Source of the DNA: Anaerolineales bacterium
GTDB lineage: Bacteria > Chloroflexota > Anaerolineae > Anaerolineales > Villigracilaceae
NCBI GenBank assembly: GCA_028689195.1
Contig: JAQTWR010000131.1
Span: 1 to 7,296 of the forward strand
Direction of reading: 5' to 3'
DNA length: 7,296 nt
This document shows positions 1 through 5,964 of this stretch, piece by piece. Within the stretch, counting starts at the first letter, position 1. The number at the start of each line of letters is the position of its first letter. The notes under the pieces were generated by a model, which made no database searches, was not told the origin of the DNA, and saw only the letters and a list, made by a program, of their open reading frames with translations. The position numbers and the translations under genes are program-made.

Positions 1-243
1 TTTGATTTCAACAATCACTTTGCCATCAACTACCATGTCTGCCTCGTATATACCGACTTCAACATCTTTATAGGTGACAGGAAGTTTGACTTTTCGCTCA
101 AAAAGAATCTTGCGTAAAGATAATTCTCTTTCTAAGGCAGTTTGATAAACGGACTCTAAAAAGCCAGAACCCAAGATTGTATGCACTTCCATTGCCGCGC
201 CGATGATGGCATAAGTTAATTCCTTGTAGAGCAACTCGGTCAT
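1..243 (-). CDS. GxxExxY family protein, N-terminal 81 residues (3' end cut by window)
   Basis: The reading frame starts at ATG 243 and is still open at base 1, so the C-terminal part is missing. The family name comes from the motif G27-F-L-E30-S-V-Y33, which is present. Further on, Asp69 in EADMVV and Glu79-x-Lys81 in IVEIK fit the D...ExK active-site pattern of PD-(D/E)XK nuclease-like folds, to which I recall this family being assigned. Whether it cuts DNA or RNA is not established. Family members are about 120-130 residues, so roughly two thirds is visible. The start is supported by GGAGG at 249-253 (read on minus), five bases before the ATG. Codon use is more AT-rich (TTA, CTT, AAA) than in lepA or meaB, which hints at later acquisition. 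The upstream spacer carries palindromic repeats of the kind I associate with this family. Family assignment is firm; biochemical role is unknown. Confidence 0.9.
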   Translation of the reverse strand, partial: MTELLYKELTYAIIGAAMEVHTILGSGFLESVYQTALERELSLRKILFERKVKLPVTYKDVEVGIYEADMVVDGKVIVEIK

Positions 244-254
244 ATTGCCTCCAT

Positions 255-346
255 CAAACCAGAACCTTTGCCACGGATTACACGGATGAGCACGGATTTC
301 TTAACCGTTTTAAATCAGTCTGTGAAAATCCGTGTAATCTGTGGCT
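255..346. repeat. Palindromic 'CCACGGATTACACGGAT' repeat, copy 1
   Basis: The left arm GCCACGGATTACACGGAT (270-287) is the reverse complement of the right arm (328-345) with one mismatch in 18. A second nested pairing is possible: CACGGATTT (291-299) with AAATCCGTG (326-334). The two stems share right-arm bases and would compete. The unit begins with CAAACCAGA (255-263) and ends with GTGGCT, and both features recur in copy 2. It lies between the GxxExxY start codon and the lepA stop codon. Confidence 0.85.
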
Positions 347-368
347 GGTGTTTGTTTGCAGTATTTTT

Positions 369-486
369 CAAACCAGACCATTGCCACGGACACTTGCGCC
401 TGCGCGCAGTGCAGGTGTTTCACCGACGATCACGGTTTTTTTAACCGTTTAAAACCAATCCGTAAAAATCAGCGTAATCCGTGGCT
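369..486. repeat. Palindromic repeat, copy 2, with about 26 extra bases
   Basis: This is a direct, diverged second copy of 255-346. It shares CAAACCAGA (369-377), TTGCCACGGA (381-390), a central TTAACCGTTT (441-450) and the closing CGTAATCCGTGGCT (473-486). The left arm is broken after GCCACGGA by extra sequence that folds on itself (stem 390-399 with 409-418). A short hairpin ACGGTT/AACCGT (432-437, 443-448) also sits in it. It begins only 10 bases after the lepA stop codon, so it would be transcribed as lepA 3' sequence unless termination occurs within it. No U-rich terminator is evident. Confidence 0.75.
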
Positions 487-496
487 AGGGTTTTCT

Positions 497-2296
497 TTAC
501 TCGTCGTCGAGTTTCAGCACCGCCATAAACGCATCTTGCGGAATTTCGACGCTGCCGACCATCTTCATGCGCTTCTTGCCTTTCTTTTGTTTCTCCAGCA
601 ATTTCTTTTTACGCGAGATGTCGCCGCCATAGCATTTTGCCAAAACATCTTTGCGCGTGGCTTTGACGTTGGCGCGGCTGATAATTCTTCCACCGGAAGA
701 TGCCTGCACCGCCACGTCAAATAACTGGCGCGGAATTAAATCTTTGAGTTTGGTAATCAGGCGCTGACCTTTATGGAACGCGTCTTTCTCATGGACAATC
801 GCCGCGAGCGCGTCCACCGGCTCGCCGTTGACGAGGATTTCCAACTTCTGCAATTTATCCGCGCGGTATTCGAGGAACTGGTAATCGAGCGAGGCGTAGC
901 CTTTGGTGCGCGATTTTAGCGAATCAAAAAAATCCACGATAATTTCGGAAAGCGGAATCTCAAAATCAAGTTGGACGCGGTGCGGCGCGGGATATTCCTG
1001 CTGCTTGAAGATACCGCGTCGCTTGGTGACGAGTTCCATGATGGGACCATAATAATCAGTGGGCGTGATAATTTCAATATTCATCCACGGCTCGCGGACT
1101 TCGACGATCTTGCTTGGGTCGGGAAGTTCGGCGGGCGAATCCACTTTGATCACTTCGTCGGCGATCATCAGCACTTCGTATTCCACCGAAGGCGCGGTGA
1201 ATAACACATTGAGGTCGTATTCGCGCTCGATGCGTTCTTGAATAATTTCCATGTGGAACAAGCCGAGGAATCCCGCGCGGAAACCAAATCCGAGGGCTTG
1301 CGAAGTTTCGGGTTGAAAGGTCAATGACGCGTCGTTGAGTTGCAACTTATCAAGCGATTCGCGCAGCGTGGTGTAATCGTCCGCGTCCACAGGATAAATG
1401 CCCGCGAAGACCATCGGCTTGGGCGTGAAATATCCGGGCAGGGGTTCCTCAGCGGGGGCGGATGCGAGCGTGATCGTGTCGCCCACGCGGCACTCGTGTA
1501 CGGTTTTGAATCCGGTGGCGATATATCCAACTTCACCCGAGCCGAGCGTTTCAACCGCTTGCATCTTCGGGACAAAGATTCCAATTTCAACGGGACGTAA
1601 ATCCAATTTGGTGGCAAGCATACGCAGCACATCAGTGGATTTGATTTTGCCTTCCACGATGCGGACATAGGCGATGACGCCTTTATAGGAATCATAATGC
1701 GCGTCGAAGATCAACGCGCGAACGGGTTTATCGTCCACGTCTTTGGGCGGCGGCACGCGCTGAACAACCGCCTCGATGACCTGTTCGACGTTCAAGCCAG
1801 CCTTCGCGGAGATTTGCAACACATCGGTGGGATCCATGCCGAGCAGCGAGCCGACGTCTTCCGCCACTTCGTCGGGACGCGCGGAGGGCAGGTCAATTTT
1901 GTTGATGACGGGGACAATGGTCAGGTCGGCGTCGAGCGCCTGATAGAGGTTCGCGAGCGTTTGCGCTTCGATGCCCTGCGTCGCATCCACCACGAGGATC
2001 GCGCCTTCGCAGGCTTTGAGCGCGCGGCTGACTTCGTAACCAAAATCAACGTGCCCGGGCGTATCAATTAAATTGAGCTCGTATTTTTGATTGTCTTTGG
2101 CGGTGTAGTACATGCGCACAGCAGAGGACTTGATGGTAACGCCTTTTTCGCGTTCGAGGTCCATCGAGTCGAGCGCCTGCTCGGACATGTCGCGGTCGGA
2201 GATCGTGCCTGTCATTTGCAACAGGCGATCGGCGAGCGTGGATTTGCCATGATCTACATGGGCGATAATACAGAAGTTTCTAATATGGTCTGTCAT
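497..2296 (-). CDS. lepA: Elongation factor 4 (LepA), ribosome-bound back-translocating GTPase
   Basis: The 599-residue protein is full length for LepA (usually 595-610). LepA/EF4 is a translational GTPase that acts on the ribosome and is linked to back-translocation and initiation. GTPase motifs are intact: A12-H-V-D-H-G-K-S-T20 (P-loop), E48-REKGVTIK56 (switch I with Thr54), D78-TPGHVD84 (switch II with His82), N132-K-I-D135 and S163-A-K165. The EF-G-like domains follow, then the LepA-specific C-terminal domain ending IPQDAFMAVLKLDDE. Residue 86 is Gly in DFGYEV, where Ser is commoner. I start at ATG 2296 because MTDHIRNFCIIAHVDHGKST matches the family N-terminus. The frame is open 39 codons further, but that stretch reads through the dnaK terminator. 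No convincing Shine-Dalgarno precedes 2296. A possible promoter lies about 17 bases upstream, suggesting a very short leader. The gene stands alone after dnaK. Confidence 0.97.
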   Translation of the reverse strand: MTDHIRNFCIIAHVDHGKSTLADRLLQMTGTISDRDMSEQALDSMDLEREKGVTIKSSAVRMYYTAKDNQKYELNLIDTPGHVDFGYEVSRALKACEGAILVVDATQGIEAQTLANLYQALDADLTIVPVINKIDLPSARPDEVAEDVGSLLGMDPTDVLQISAKAGLNVEQVIEAVVQRVPPPKDVDDKPVRALIFDAHYDSYKGVIAYVRIVEGKIKSTDVLRMLATKLDLRPVEIGIFVPKMQAVETLGSGEVGYIATGFKTVHECRVGDTITLASAPAEEPLPGYFTPKPMVFAGIYPVDADDYTTLRESLDKLQLNDASLTFQPETSQALGFGFRAGFLGLFHMEIIQERIEREYDLNVLFTAPSVEYEVLMIADEVIKVDSPAELPDPSKIVEVREPWMNIEIITPTDYYGPIMELVTKRRGIFKQQEYPAPHRVQLDFEIPLSEIIVDFFDSLKSRTKGYASLDYQFLEYRADKLQKLEILVNGEPVDALAAIVHEKDAFHKGQRLITKLKDLIPRQLFDVAVQASSGGRIISRANVKATRKDVLAKCYGGDISRKKKLLEKQKKGKKRMKMVGSVEIPQDAFMAVLKLDDE

Positions 2297-2312
2297 AGTT
2301 TTTGCGGACGCA

Positions 2313-2318
2313 AGTATA
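2313..2318 (-). promoter_or_regulatory. Possible lepA -10 element (TATACT)
   Basis: TATACT reads on minus from 2318 to 2313, 16 bases before the ATG at 2296. A start about seven bases downstream would leave a leader of roughly 10 bases, which fits the absence of a Shine-Dalgarno. No good TTGACA-like -35 is found at 16-18 bases. The dnaK terminator just upstream means lepA needs its own promoter, which supports the idea indirectly. Confidence 0.4.
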
Positions 2319-2360
2319 ACCGATGATGAGACGGCTGGAGAATAAACGAGGCGCGTCGAA

Positions 2361-2403
2361 ATAAAAAAGACCTCCGAGACTTTGCATAAAATCTCGGAGG
2401 TCT
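2361..2403 (-). terminator. Intrinsic terminator of dnaK
   Basis: AGACCTCCGAGA (2368-2379) and TCTCGGAGGTCT (2392-2403) form a perfect 12-bp stem with a 12-base loop. Read on minus, the stem is followed directly by TTTTTAT (2367-2361). It starts 10 bases past the dnaK stop codon, so it ends the dnaK transcript and separates it from lepA. Confidence 0.93.
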
Positions 2404-2413
2404 GGCTTATCAA

Positions 2414-4306
2414 CTACTCTTTCACTTCGCCGTCAATCACATCGCCGTCTTGCGGAGCAGATGAATGTCCGCCTTCGGGCTGACCCTGCTGCTGCGCCTC
2501 GCCTTGCGAATACAATTGCTGGCTCAACGCATGGAAAGCGTTTTGCAGGCTTTCAGTCTGCTGCTTGATTTTGGCAACGTCATCGCCCTGCGCGGTCTGC
2601 TTCAAATCGTTGATTTGCGTTTCAATCGAGCCGCGTTCCGTAGCGGGGACTTTATCGCCAAGTTCGCGCAGCGCCTTCTCGGTTTGATAAATGAGATTAT
2701 CCGCGTCGTTCTTGACCTGAATCGCCTCGCGGCGCTGCTTGTCCGCGCTTTCATTCTGACGCGCTTCCTGCACCATGCGATCAATATCGCCTTTGTTCAA
2801 GTTGGTCGAAGCGGTGATGGTAATCTTCTGTTCCTTGCCCGAAGCCTTATCCTTCGCGGTCACATGCAGAATGCCGTTCGCGTCAATATCGAAGGTCACT
2901 TCCACTTGCGGGATGCCGCGCGGAGCCGGCGGGATTCCATCGAGGCGGAACCTGCCGAGACTCATATTGTCGTTCGCCAGCGGACGCTCGCCTTGCAAGA
3001 TGTGAATATCCACGGCGGTTTGGTTATCGGCGGCGGTGGAATAGGTCTCTGTCTTGCGGACAGGGATCGTGGTGTTGCGTTCGATCATCACCGTCATCAC
3101 GCTGCCCATTGTCTCCACGCCCAGCGAAAGCGGGGTAACGTCGAGCAGCAAAATATCTTTGACTTCGCCGCCCAGCACGCCGCCTTGAATCGCCGCGCCA
3201 ATCGCAACCACTTCATCGGGGTTGACTCCCTTGTTGGGTTCTTTTCCGTTGGTCAAACTGCGAACCAAATCCTGAACCATCGGCATACGCGACGAACCGC
3301 CAACCAAAACGACTTCATCGAGTTTGTCTGCGGAGAATCCCGCGTCTTTGAGCGCCGCTTCAAACGGAGTGCGGCAGCGCTTCAGCAGGTCTTCGGTCAT
3401 TTGCTCGAACTTCGCGCGACTCAGTTTCAATTGCAGATGCTTCGGTCCGCTCGCGTCGGCTGTGATGTAAGGCAGGTTGATCTCCGTTTCCATGACGGTC
3501 GAGAGTTCAATCTTCGCTTTCTCCGCGGCTTCGCGCAAACGCTGCAACGCTTGTTTATCGGCGCGCAGGTCAATGCCTTGATCTTTCTTGAATTCATCCG
3601 CCGCCCAGTTGGTGATTTTCTGATCCCAGTCATCGCCGCCGAGGTGCGTATCGCCGTTGGTGGATTTCACTTCGATCACGCCTTCGCCGACTTCAAGAAC
3701 AGATACGTCGAACGTACCTCCGCCCAAGTCGAAGACGAGGATGGTTTCGTTTTTCTTTTTATCGAGTCCATACGCCAACGCGGACGCGGTCGGCTCGTTG
3801 ATGATTCTCAACACTTCCAAGCCCGCGATTTTGCCCGCGTCCTTGGTCGCCTGACGCTGACTGTCGTTGAAATACGCGGGAACTGTGATGACCGCCTGCG
3901 TGACCGCCTCTCCGAGATACGCTTCCGCGTCGGATTTCAACTTGCCCAGAATCATCGCGCTGATTTCCTGCGGCGAATATTCTTTTCCGTTGACGGGAAT
4001 TTTCACCCGCACGTCGTTGGAAGGTCCTTCGACCACTTGAAAGGGAACCATGCCGCGCTCGACGCTGGTTTCGCCAAAATGGCGTCCAATAAAGCGTTTG
4101 ATGGAATAGATTGTATTATCCGAATTTATAACCGCCTGTCGTTTTGCGGTTTGCCCAACCATGCGTTCGCCGTTCTTGTTGAATGCGACGACTGACGGAC
4201 ATAAACGTCCGCCTTCTGCGGTGGTGATGACGGTGGCTGTGCCGCCTTCCATCACAGCGACGACGCTGTTTGTCGTGCCGAGGTCAATGCCGATTATTTT
4301 TGCCAT
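2414..4306 (-). CDS. dnaK: Hsp70 molecular chaperone DnaK
   Basis: The 630-residue protein is a complete cytosolic Hsp70, which binds and releases unfolded peptides in an ATP-driven cycle, normally with DnaJ and GrpE. The nucleotide-binding domain spans about 1-380, with the three Hsp70 signatures: [10 protein letters not shown] (5-14), [14 protein letters not shown] (190-203, Thr198 at the autophosphorylation site) and [14 protein letters not shown] (332-345). The hydrophobic linker is DILLLD (384-389). The substrate-binding beta domain follows to about 500, then the helical lid. The tail is Gln/Gly-rich and ends [10 protein letters not shown], a variant of the usual EEV-type end. The start at ATG 4306 has AAGGAG (4314-4319 on minus) seven bases ahead. 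No grpE or dnaJ adjoins it in this window, and no CIRCE-type inverted repeat is seen upstream. It has its own terminator and stands as a single-gene unit. Confidence 0.98.
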   Translation of the reverse strand: MAKIIGIDLGTTNSVVAVMEGGTATVITTAEGGRLCPSVVAFNKNGERMVGQTAKRQAVINSDNTIYSIKRFIGRHFGETSVERGMVPFQVVEGPSNDVRVKIPVNGKEYSPQEISAMILGKLKSDAEAYLGEAVTQAVITVPAYFNDSQRQATKDAGKIAGLEVLRIINEPTASALAYGLDKKKNETILVFDLGGGTFDVSVLEVGEGVIEVKSTNGDTHLGGDDWDQKITNWAADEFKKDQGIDLRADKQALQRLREAAEKAKIELSTVMETEINLPYITADASGPKHLQLKLSRAKFEQMTEDLLKRCRTPFEAALKDAGFSADKLDEVVLVGGSSRMPMVQDLVRSLTNGKEPNKGVNPDEVVAIGAAIQGGVLGGEVKDILLLDVTPLSLGVETMGSVMTVMIERNTTIPVRKTETYSTAADNQTAVDIHILQGERPLANDNMSLGRFRLDGIPPAPRGIPQVEVTFDIDANGILHVTAKDKASGKEQKITITASTNLNKGDIDRMVQEARQNESADKQRREAIQVKNDADNLIYQTEKALRELGDKVPATERGSIETQINDLKQTAQGDDVAKIKQQTESLQNAFHALSQQLYSQGEAQQQGQPEGGHSSAPQDGDVIDGEVKE

Positions 4307-4343
4307 AGGTTAACTCCTTGCGAATATTTTTCAATAAGCGTAT

Positions 4344-4373
4344 CTTAAACGATGTTTGCAAGAATCCTGTTAA
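4344..4373 (-). promoter_or_regulatory. Possible dnaK promoter
   Basis: Read on minus, TTAACA (4373-4368, five of six to the -35 consensus) and TTTAAG (4349-4344, four of six to the -10) are separated by 18 bases. They lie upstream of the dnaK Shine-Dalgarno. The spacing is acceptable but the -10 is weak. A heat-shock sigma factor or another regulator could use other sequence here. No CIRCE (TTAGCACTC-N9-GAGTGCTAA) is present in 4307-4439. Confidence 0.35.
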
Positions 4374-4408
4374 CGCCATATAGAAATTTTATTGAGGTTC
4401 AAGGAAAT

Positions 4409-4428
4409 GCGTCGCGCTTTGGCGCGAC
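4409..4428 (-). terminator. GC-rich hairpin after the lipoprotein gene, possible weak terminator
   Basis: GTCGCGC (4411-4417) and GCGCGAC (4422-4428) pair perfectly around a four-base loop, 12 bases past the lipoprotein stop. On minus the stem is followed by GCATTTCCTT, which is only partly U-rich, so termination is uncertain. The same sequence words recur in the inverted repeat at 6383-6439, so it may instead be a dispersed repeat. Confidence 0.4.
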
Positions 4429-4439
4429 CATTCTGCGAT

Positions 4440-5168
4440 TTACTGCGGCGGGGCTACTTTCACCCACTCAAAAAGCGCGTTCATGGGGACGTCGTCAAAA
4501 GACGACGCGGTAACGCCGACCTTGCCTTGAGTCAATTCAAAGCGGGCGACGTCTATTTTGCGGAACATTTTGCCATTGATGTGCAGCAGCAGAACGTCGT
4601 CTTTGCAAGTCAATCCAATTTCGTAGTTCAAATTCCCCGCTTTCAAGTATTCTGTGGCGTTATCGGCGATGGGCTTGTATTGCGCGATTCCTTCCGCAAG
4701 CCATTGACCAAATAGAATGGAATACGTTCCGTCGCTGGCGACGTTGTATTCGTACCATCCGTTTGTTTCGCTGTAATCGCATACCAAGCCGACAGAGCCG
4801 CCGGGCGACGCGGAGAATTTCGCGCTGACAAATACGCCCGTATATTCATGCGCGGTATGGATGGCGTAATACCAAAGGTCGGGCGAGGTCAGGTTGATAT
4901 TGAGCGAATCGTTTTCGAGCGCCGCTGTTGGGGATTGCGCGCCGCCCGTTTGAAAGAAAGTCCACGCGCCGAGGTCTGCATTGAACTCATCGGTAAAATA
5001 GAAGGGTATGGGCGTGACGGTTGGAGAAGCCGTGACGGTCGGGGCGGCGGTCTCTGTGGGGGGAATAGTCGCGGCGACTGGCGGCGTGGATTCAACTTGG
5101 GGCGTAGGGGCAATTGACTGGCAGGAAACGATTAGGACAAGACATCCAAGAAAAAAAAGTCTTTTCAT
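4440..5168 (-). CDS. Predicted lipoprotein with Thr/Pro-rich linker and concanavalin-like beta domain
   Basis: This 242-residue protein begins with a type II signal peptide: K2-R3, a hydrophobic run L4-V14, and a lipobox I13-V-S-C16. Cys16 would be lipidated and the protein anchored outside the cytoplasmic membrane. Residues 17-55 are a low-complexity Thr/Pro/Ala/Val linker. From about 56 to 242 comes one globular domain rich in alternating hydrophobic residues, with D60-E-F...W69, GLVCDY (127-132), a WYEYNVASDGTYSI block (138-151), LLLHINGK (193-200) and GKVGV (215-219). This pattern resembles the jelly-roll (concanavalin/laminin-G-like) domains of many secreted Chloroflexota lipoproteins. 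Cys130 and Cys188 could form a disulfide. Binding of a sugar or polymer is a guess; no catalytic residues are recognised. The start at 5168 has GGAG (5175-5178) six bases ahead. Its leader is largely occupied by the inverted repeat at 5186-5251, and no clear promoter is seen. Confidence 0.85.
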   Translation of the reverse strand: MKRLFFLGCLVLIVSCQSIAPTPQVESTPPVAATIPPTETAAPTVTASPTVTPIPFYFTDEFNADLGAWTFFQTGGAQSPTAALENDSLNINLTSPDLWYYAIHTAHEYTGVFVSAKFSASPGGSVGLVCDYSETNGWYEYNVASDGTYSILFGQWLAEGIAQYKPIADNATEYLKAGNLNYEIGLTCKDDVLLLHINGKMFRKIDVARFELTQGKVGVTASSFDDVPMNALFEWVKVAPPQ

Positions 5169-5185
5169 TACAAACTCCGTTGGAT

Positions 5186-5251
5186 GTCACCCTGAGTGAA
5201 ACGAAGGGTCTCCATTGCCGCTGAGAGATTCTTCGCTGCGCTCAGAATGAC
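5186..5251. repeat. Inverted pair of 'GTCATTCTGAGCG'-type dispersed repeats
   Basis: Two 27-base arms (5186-5212 on plus, 5225-5251 on minus) match at 20 of 27 positions in opposite orientation around a 12-base spacer. Each arm can also form its own hairpin: ACCCT (5189-5193) with AGGGT (5205-5209), and ATTCT with AGAAT in the other arm. Two of the mismatch positions swap C-G pairs for T-A pairs, so pairing is kept. I recognise the GTCATTCTGAGCG...GAAGAATCT wording as a repeat seen across many environmental bacteria. It lies between the ssrA terminator and the lipoprotein start. Confidence 0.8.
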
Positions 5252-5253
5252 AA

Positions 5254-5291
5254 TTAAAAGATTTGACCAGCAGTATAACCTGCTGGTCAAA
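5254..5291 (-). terminator. Intrinsic terminator of ssrA
   Basis: TTTGACCAGCAG (5262-5273) and CTGCTGGTCAAA (5280-5291) form a perfect 12-bp stem with a six-base loop. Read on minus, it begins six bases past the mature tmRNA end and is followed by TCTTTTAATT. The U-run is interrupted but adequate. Confidence 0.85.
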
Positions 5292-5297
5292 CGGGTG

Positions 5298-5677
5298 TGG
5301 AGATGCCGGGAATTGAACCCGGGTCCGAAAGATTCGACCCGCGAAAATCTACGAGCGTAGTCTGCCGAAGAGTTTCACTGTAGAGATCTCGGCGGACAAG
5401 GTTCTCTACAGCCATCTGCTGGTCTTAGGCGCATTTAGCAGAATCATACGCAGCGCTCCATTATTGTTTCGCCCGATTCGTCGCCGAATGGAGAACGGCG
5501 GACGGCGGACGCAATCTCATCTAGGAGATTGACTGTTATGGTTCGCCTTAGGCGGCGAGGGGCATAGCAGCGTATGAAGTGCGATTGGCACTTAAAGTTT
5601 GCGCTGAGTTTACGAGTTCGGCGCGCGCTCGGCTCGCATTTCGGGACCAGCCTCTCCCGTCGAAGCCTGTCATCCCC
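5298..5677 (-). ncRNA. ssrA: Transfer-messenger RNA (tmRNA), one-piece form
   Basis: tmRNA rescues stalled ribosomes by acting first as alanyl-tRNA and then as a short message that tags the unfinished protein for proteolysis; its partner is SmpB. On minus the RNA begins GGGGATGACAGGCTTCGACG, a typical tmRNA 5' end. It ends with a T-arm (CCGGG, TTCAATT, CCCGG) and CATCTCC plus A. The 5' GGGGATG pairs with the 3' CATCTCC in seven pairs, one of them G-U. The template gives CAC after the discriminator A, so the terminal CCA is not encoded and must be added. The length of 380 bases is normal. The tag reading frame (5589 to 5548) starts at a GCC resume codon after TTAAGT. It encodes ANRTSYAAMPLAA, then TAA. 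The stop codon sits inside a CGCC-TTA-GGCG palindrome (5544-5554), as usual for a tag-end hairpin. The gene is contiguous with no sign of the permuted two-piece form. Confidence 0.96.
5548..5589 (-). other. tmRNA tag-peptide reading frame (ANRTSYAAMPLAA)
   Basis: Thirteen codons from GCC 5589 run to TAA at 5550-5548. AN at the start and LAA at the end agree with known proteolysis tags, and LAA is the ClpX recognition end. The frame was chosen because it ends in LAA-stop within the proper hairpin. The nearby GCA-AAC (5603-5598), a more classical resume sequence, leads into a frame with no stop in a suitable place. The proline before LAA is atypical: ALAA is the common ending. Confidence 0.85.
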
Positions 5678-5710
5678 GAAATAGGGCATGATTTTCGTTC
5701 ATGCAGATTC

Positions 5711-5719
5711 ATTATAACA
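5711..5719 (-). promoter_or_regulatory. ssrA promoter, extended -10
   Basis: Read on minus, TGTTATAAT (5719-5711) is a perfect extended -10 box. No good -35 lies 17 bases upstream, which extended -10 promoters tolerate. Transcription would start near 5704, giving a 5' precursor of about 27 bases to be trimmed by RNase P. The precursor can form a GCATGA/TCATGC hairpin (5686-5691 with 5699-5704). Confidence 0.75.
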
Positions 5720-5747
5720 TGGGGCGCGGGGGATTTTGCGGGCGCGC

Positions 5748-5887
5748 TAAAAGGGAGAGTGTCTAACTTTGTGGGCTAAACACAAAGTCACGAAGACTCG
5801 AAGACGCAAAGAAACCTTTGAGGCTTGGCGTCTTTGCGCCTTCGCGTTAAAGAAAGCCCATCCTTTTAGACACTCCTTAAAAGGGAG
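5748..5887. mobile_element. MITE-like palindromic element with 10-bp flanking direct repeats
   Basis: TAAAAGGGAG occurs at 5748-5757 and again at 5878-5887, like a target-site duplication. Between them, the left end AGTGTCTAA-N5-TGGGCT (5758-5777) is mirrored by the right end (5855-5874), with the same spacing and 15 of 20 bases paired. Three bases (5875-5877) separate the right terminal repeat from the right direct repeat. Inside, GAAGACGCAAAG (5800-5811) pairs with CTTTGCGCCTTC (5832-5843) at 11 of 12 positions, and the left half has a loose 8-9-base periodicity of GAAG/AAAG words. It codes for nothing. It is either a non-autonomous mobile element or a REP-type repeat. It lies between the divergent ssrA and mutase-subunit promoters without breaking either -10. 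Confidence 0.65.
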
Positions 5888-5921
5888 GTCAACCATTCCG
5901 TTATATGGACGGTGAAGAGAG

Positions 5922-5927
5922 TATAAT
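5922..5927 (+). promoter_or_regulatory. Possible promoter -10 of the mutase small subunit gene
   Basis: TATAAT lies 37 bases before the ATG at 5965. The sequence 17 bases upstream (CGTTAT at 5899-5904) is a poor -35. It lies just outside the right direct repeat of the palindromic element, so promoter and element adjoin but do not overlap. Confidence 0.5.
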
Positions 5928-5955
5928 TTCGCCATCAAATTTTTACTTTCTTCTC

Positions 5956-5960
5956 GGAGG
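5956..5960 (+). promoter_or_regulatory. Ribosome binding site that sets the start at 5965
   Basis: GGAGG stands four bases before ATG 5965. It selects this start over an in-frame ATG at 5905, which lies upstream of the likely -10 box and would add 20 residues with no family counterpart. Confidence 0.85.
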
Positions 5961-5964
5961 AAAC

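Noticed and set aside
255..486. A possible CRISPR array
   Set aside because: There are only two units. They are long, diverged and internally palindromic, with no constant repeat alternating with unique spacers, and no cas genes are seen.
341..724. A 127-codon plus-strand open frame
   Set aside because: It starts in the palindromic repeat and continues antisense to the conserved C-terminus of LepA, with no ribosome binding site.
2297..2413. A 39-residue N-terminal extension of LepA
   Set aside because: The extension is encoded by the dnaK terminator hairpin and the likely promoter region, and it has no counterpart in the family. MTDHIRNF at 2296 is the expected start.
2465..4195. A 576-codon open frame on plus opposite dnaK
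   Set aside because: It is exactly antisense to a highly conserved dnaK. Long antisense frames are a well-known artefact of hsp70 codon bias. The translation is rich in Arg, His and Phe without recognisable domains.
4392..4715. A 107-codon plus-strand open frame
   Set aside because: It is antisense to the lipoprotein gene, which has a signal peptide, lipobox and ribosome binding site on minus.
5298..5345. A tRNA gene suggested by the T-arm-like sequence
   Set aside because: The T-arm belongs to the tRNA-like end of tmRNA. No anticodon arm is nearby, and the acceptor partner is 370 bases away at the tmRNA 5' end.
5598..5603. GCA-AAC as the tmRNA resume codons
   Set aside because: The frame gives ANFKCQ... 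and runs on past the tag-end hairpin with no stop. The GCC frame ends in LAA-stop at the right place.
5444..5689. An 81-codon minus-strand open frame
   Set aside because: It lies on the same strand as ssrA and almost wholly within it. The RNA structure and tag frame explain the sequence.
5905..5964. Upstream ATG extending the mutase subunit by 20 residues
   Set aside because: It lies before the probable -10 box and contains the Shine-Dalgarno for ATG 5965. The extension does not look like the B12-domain family.
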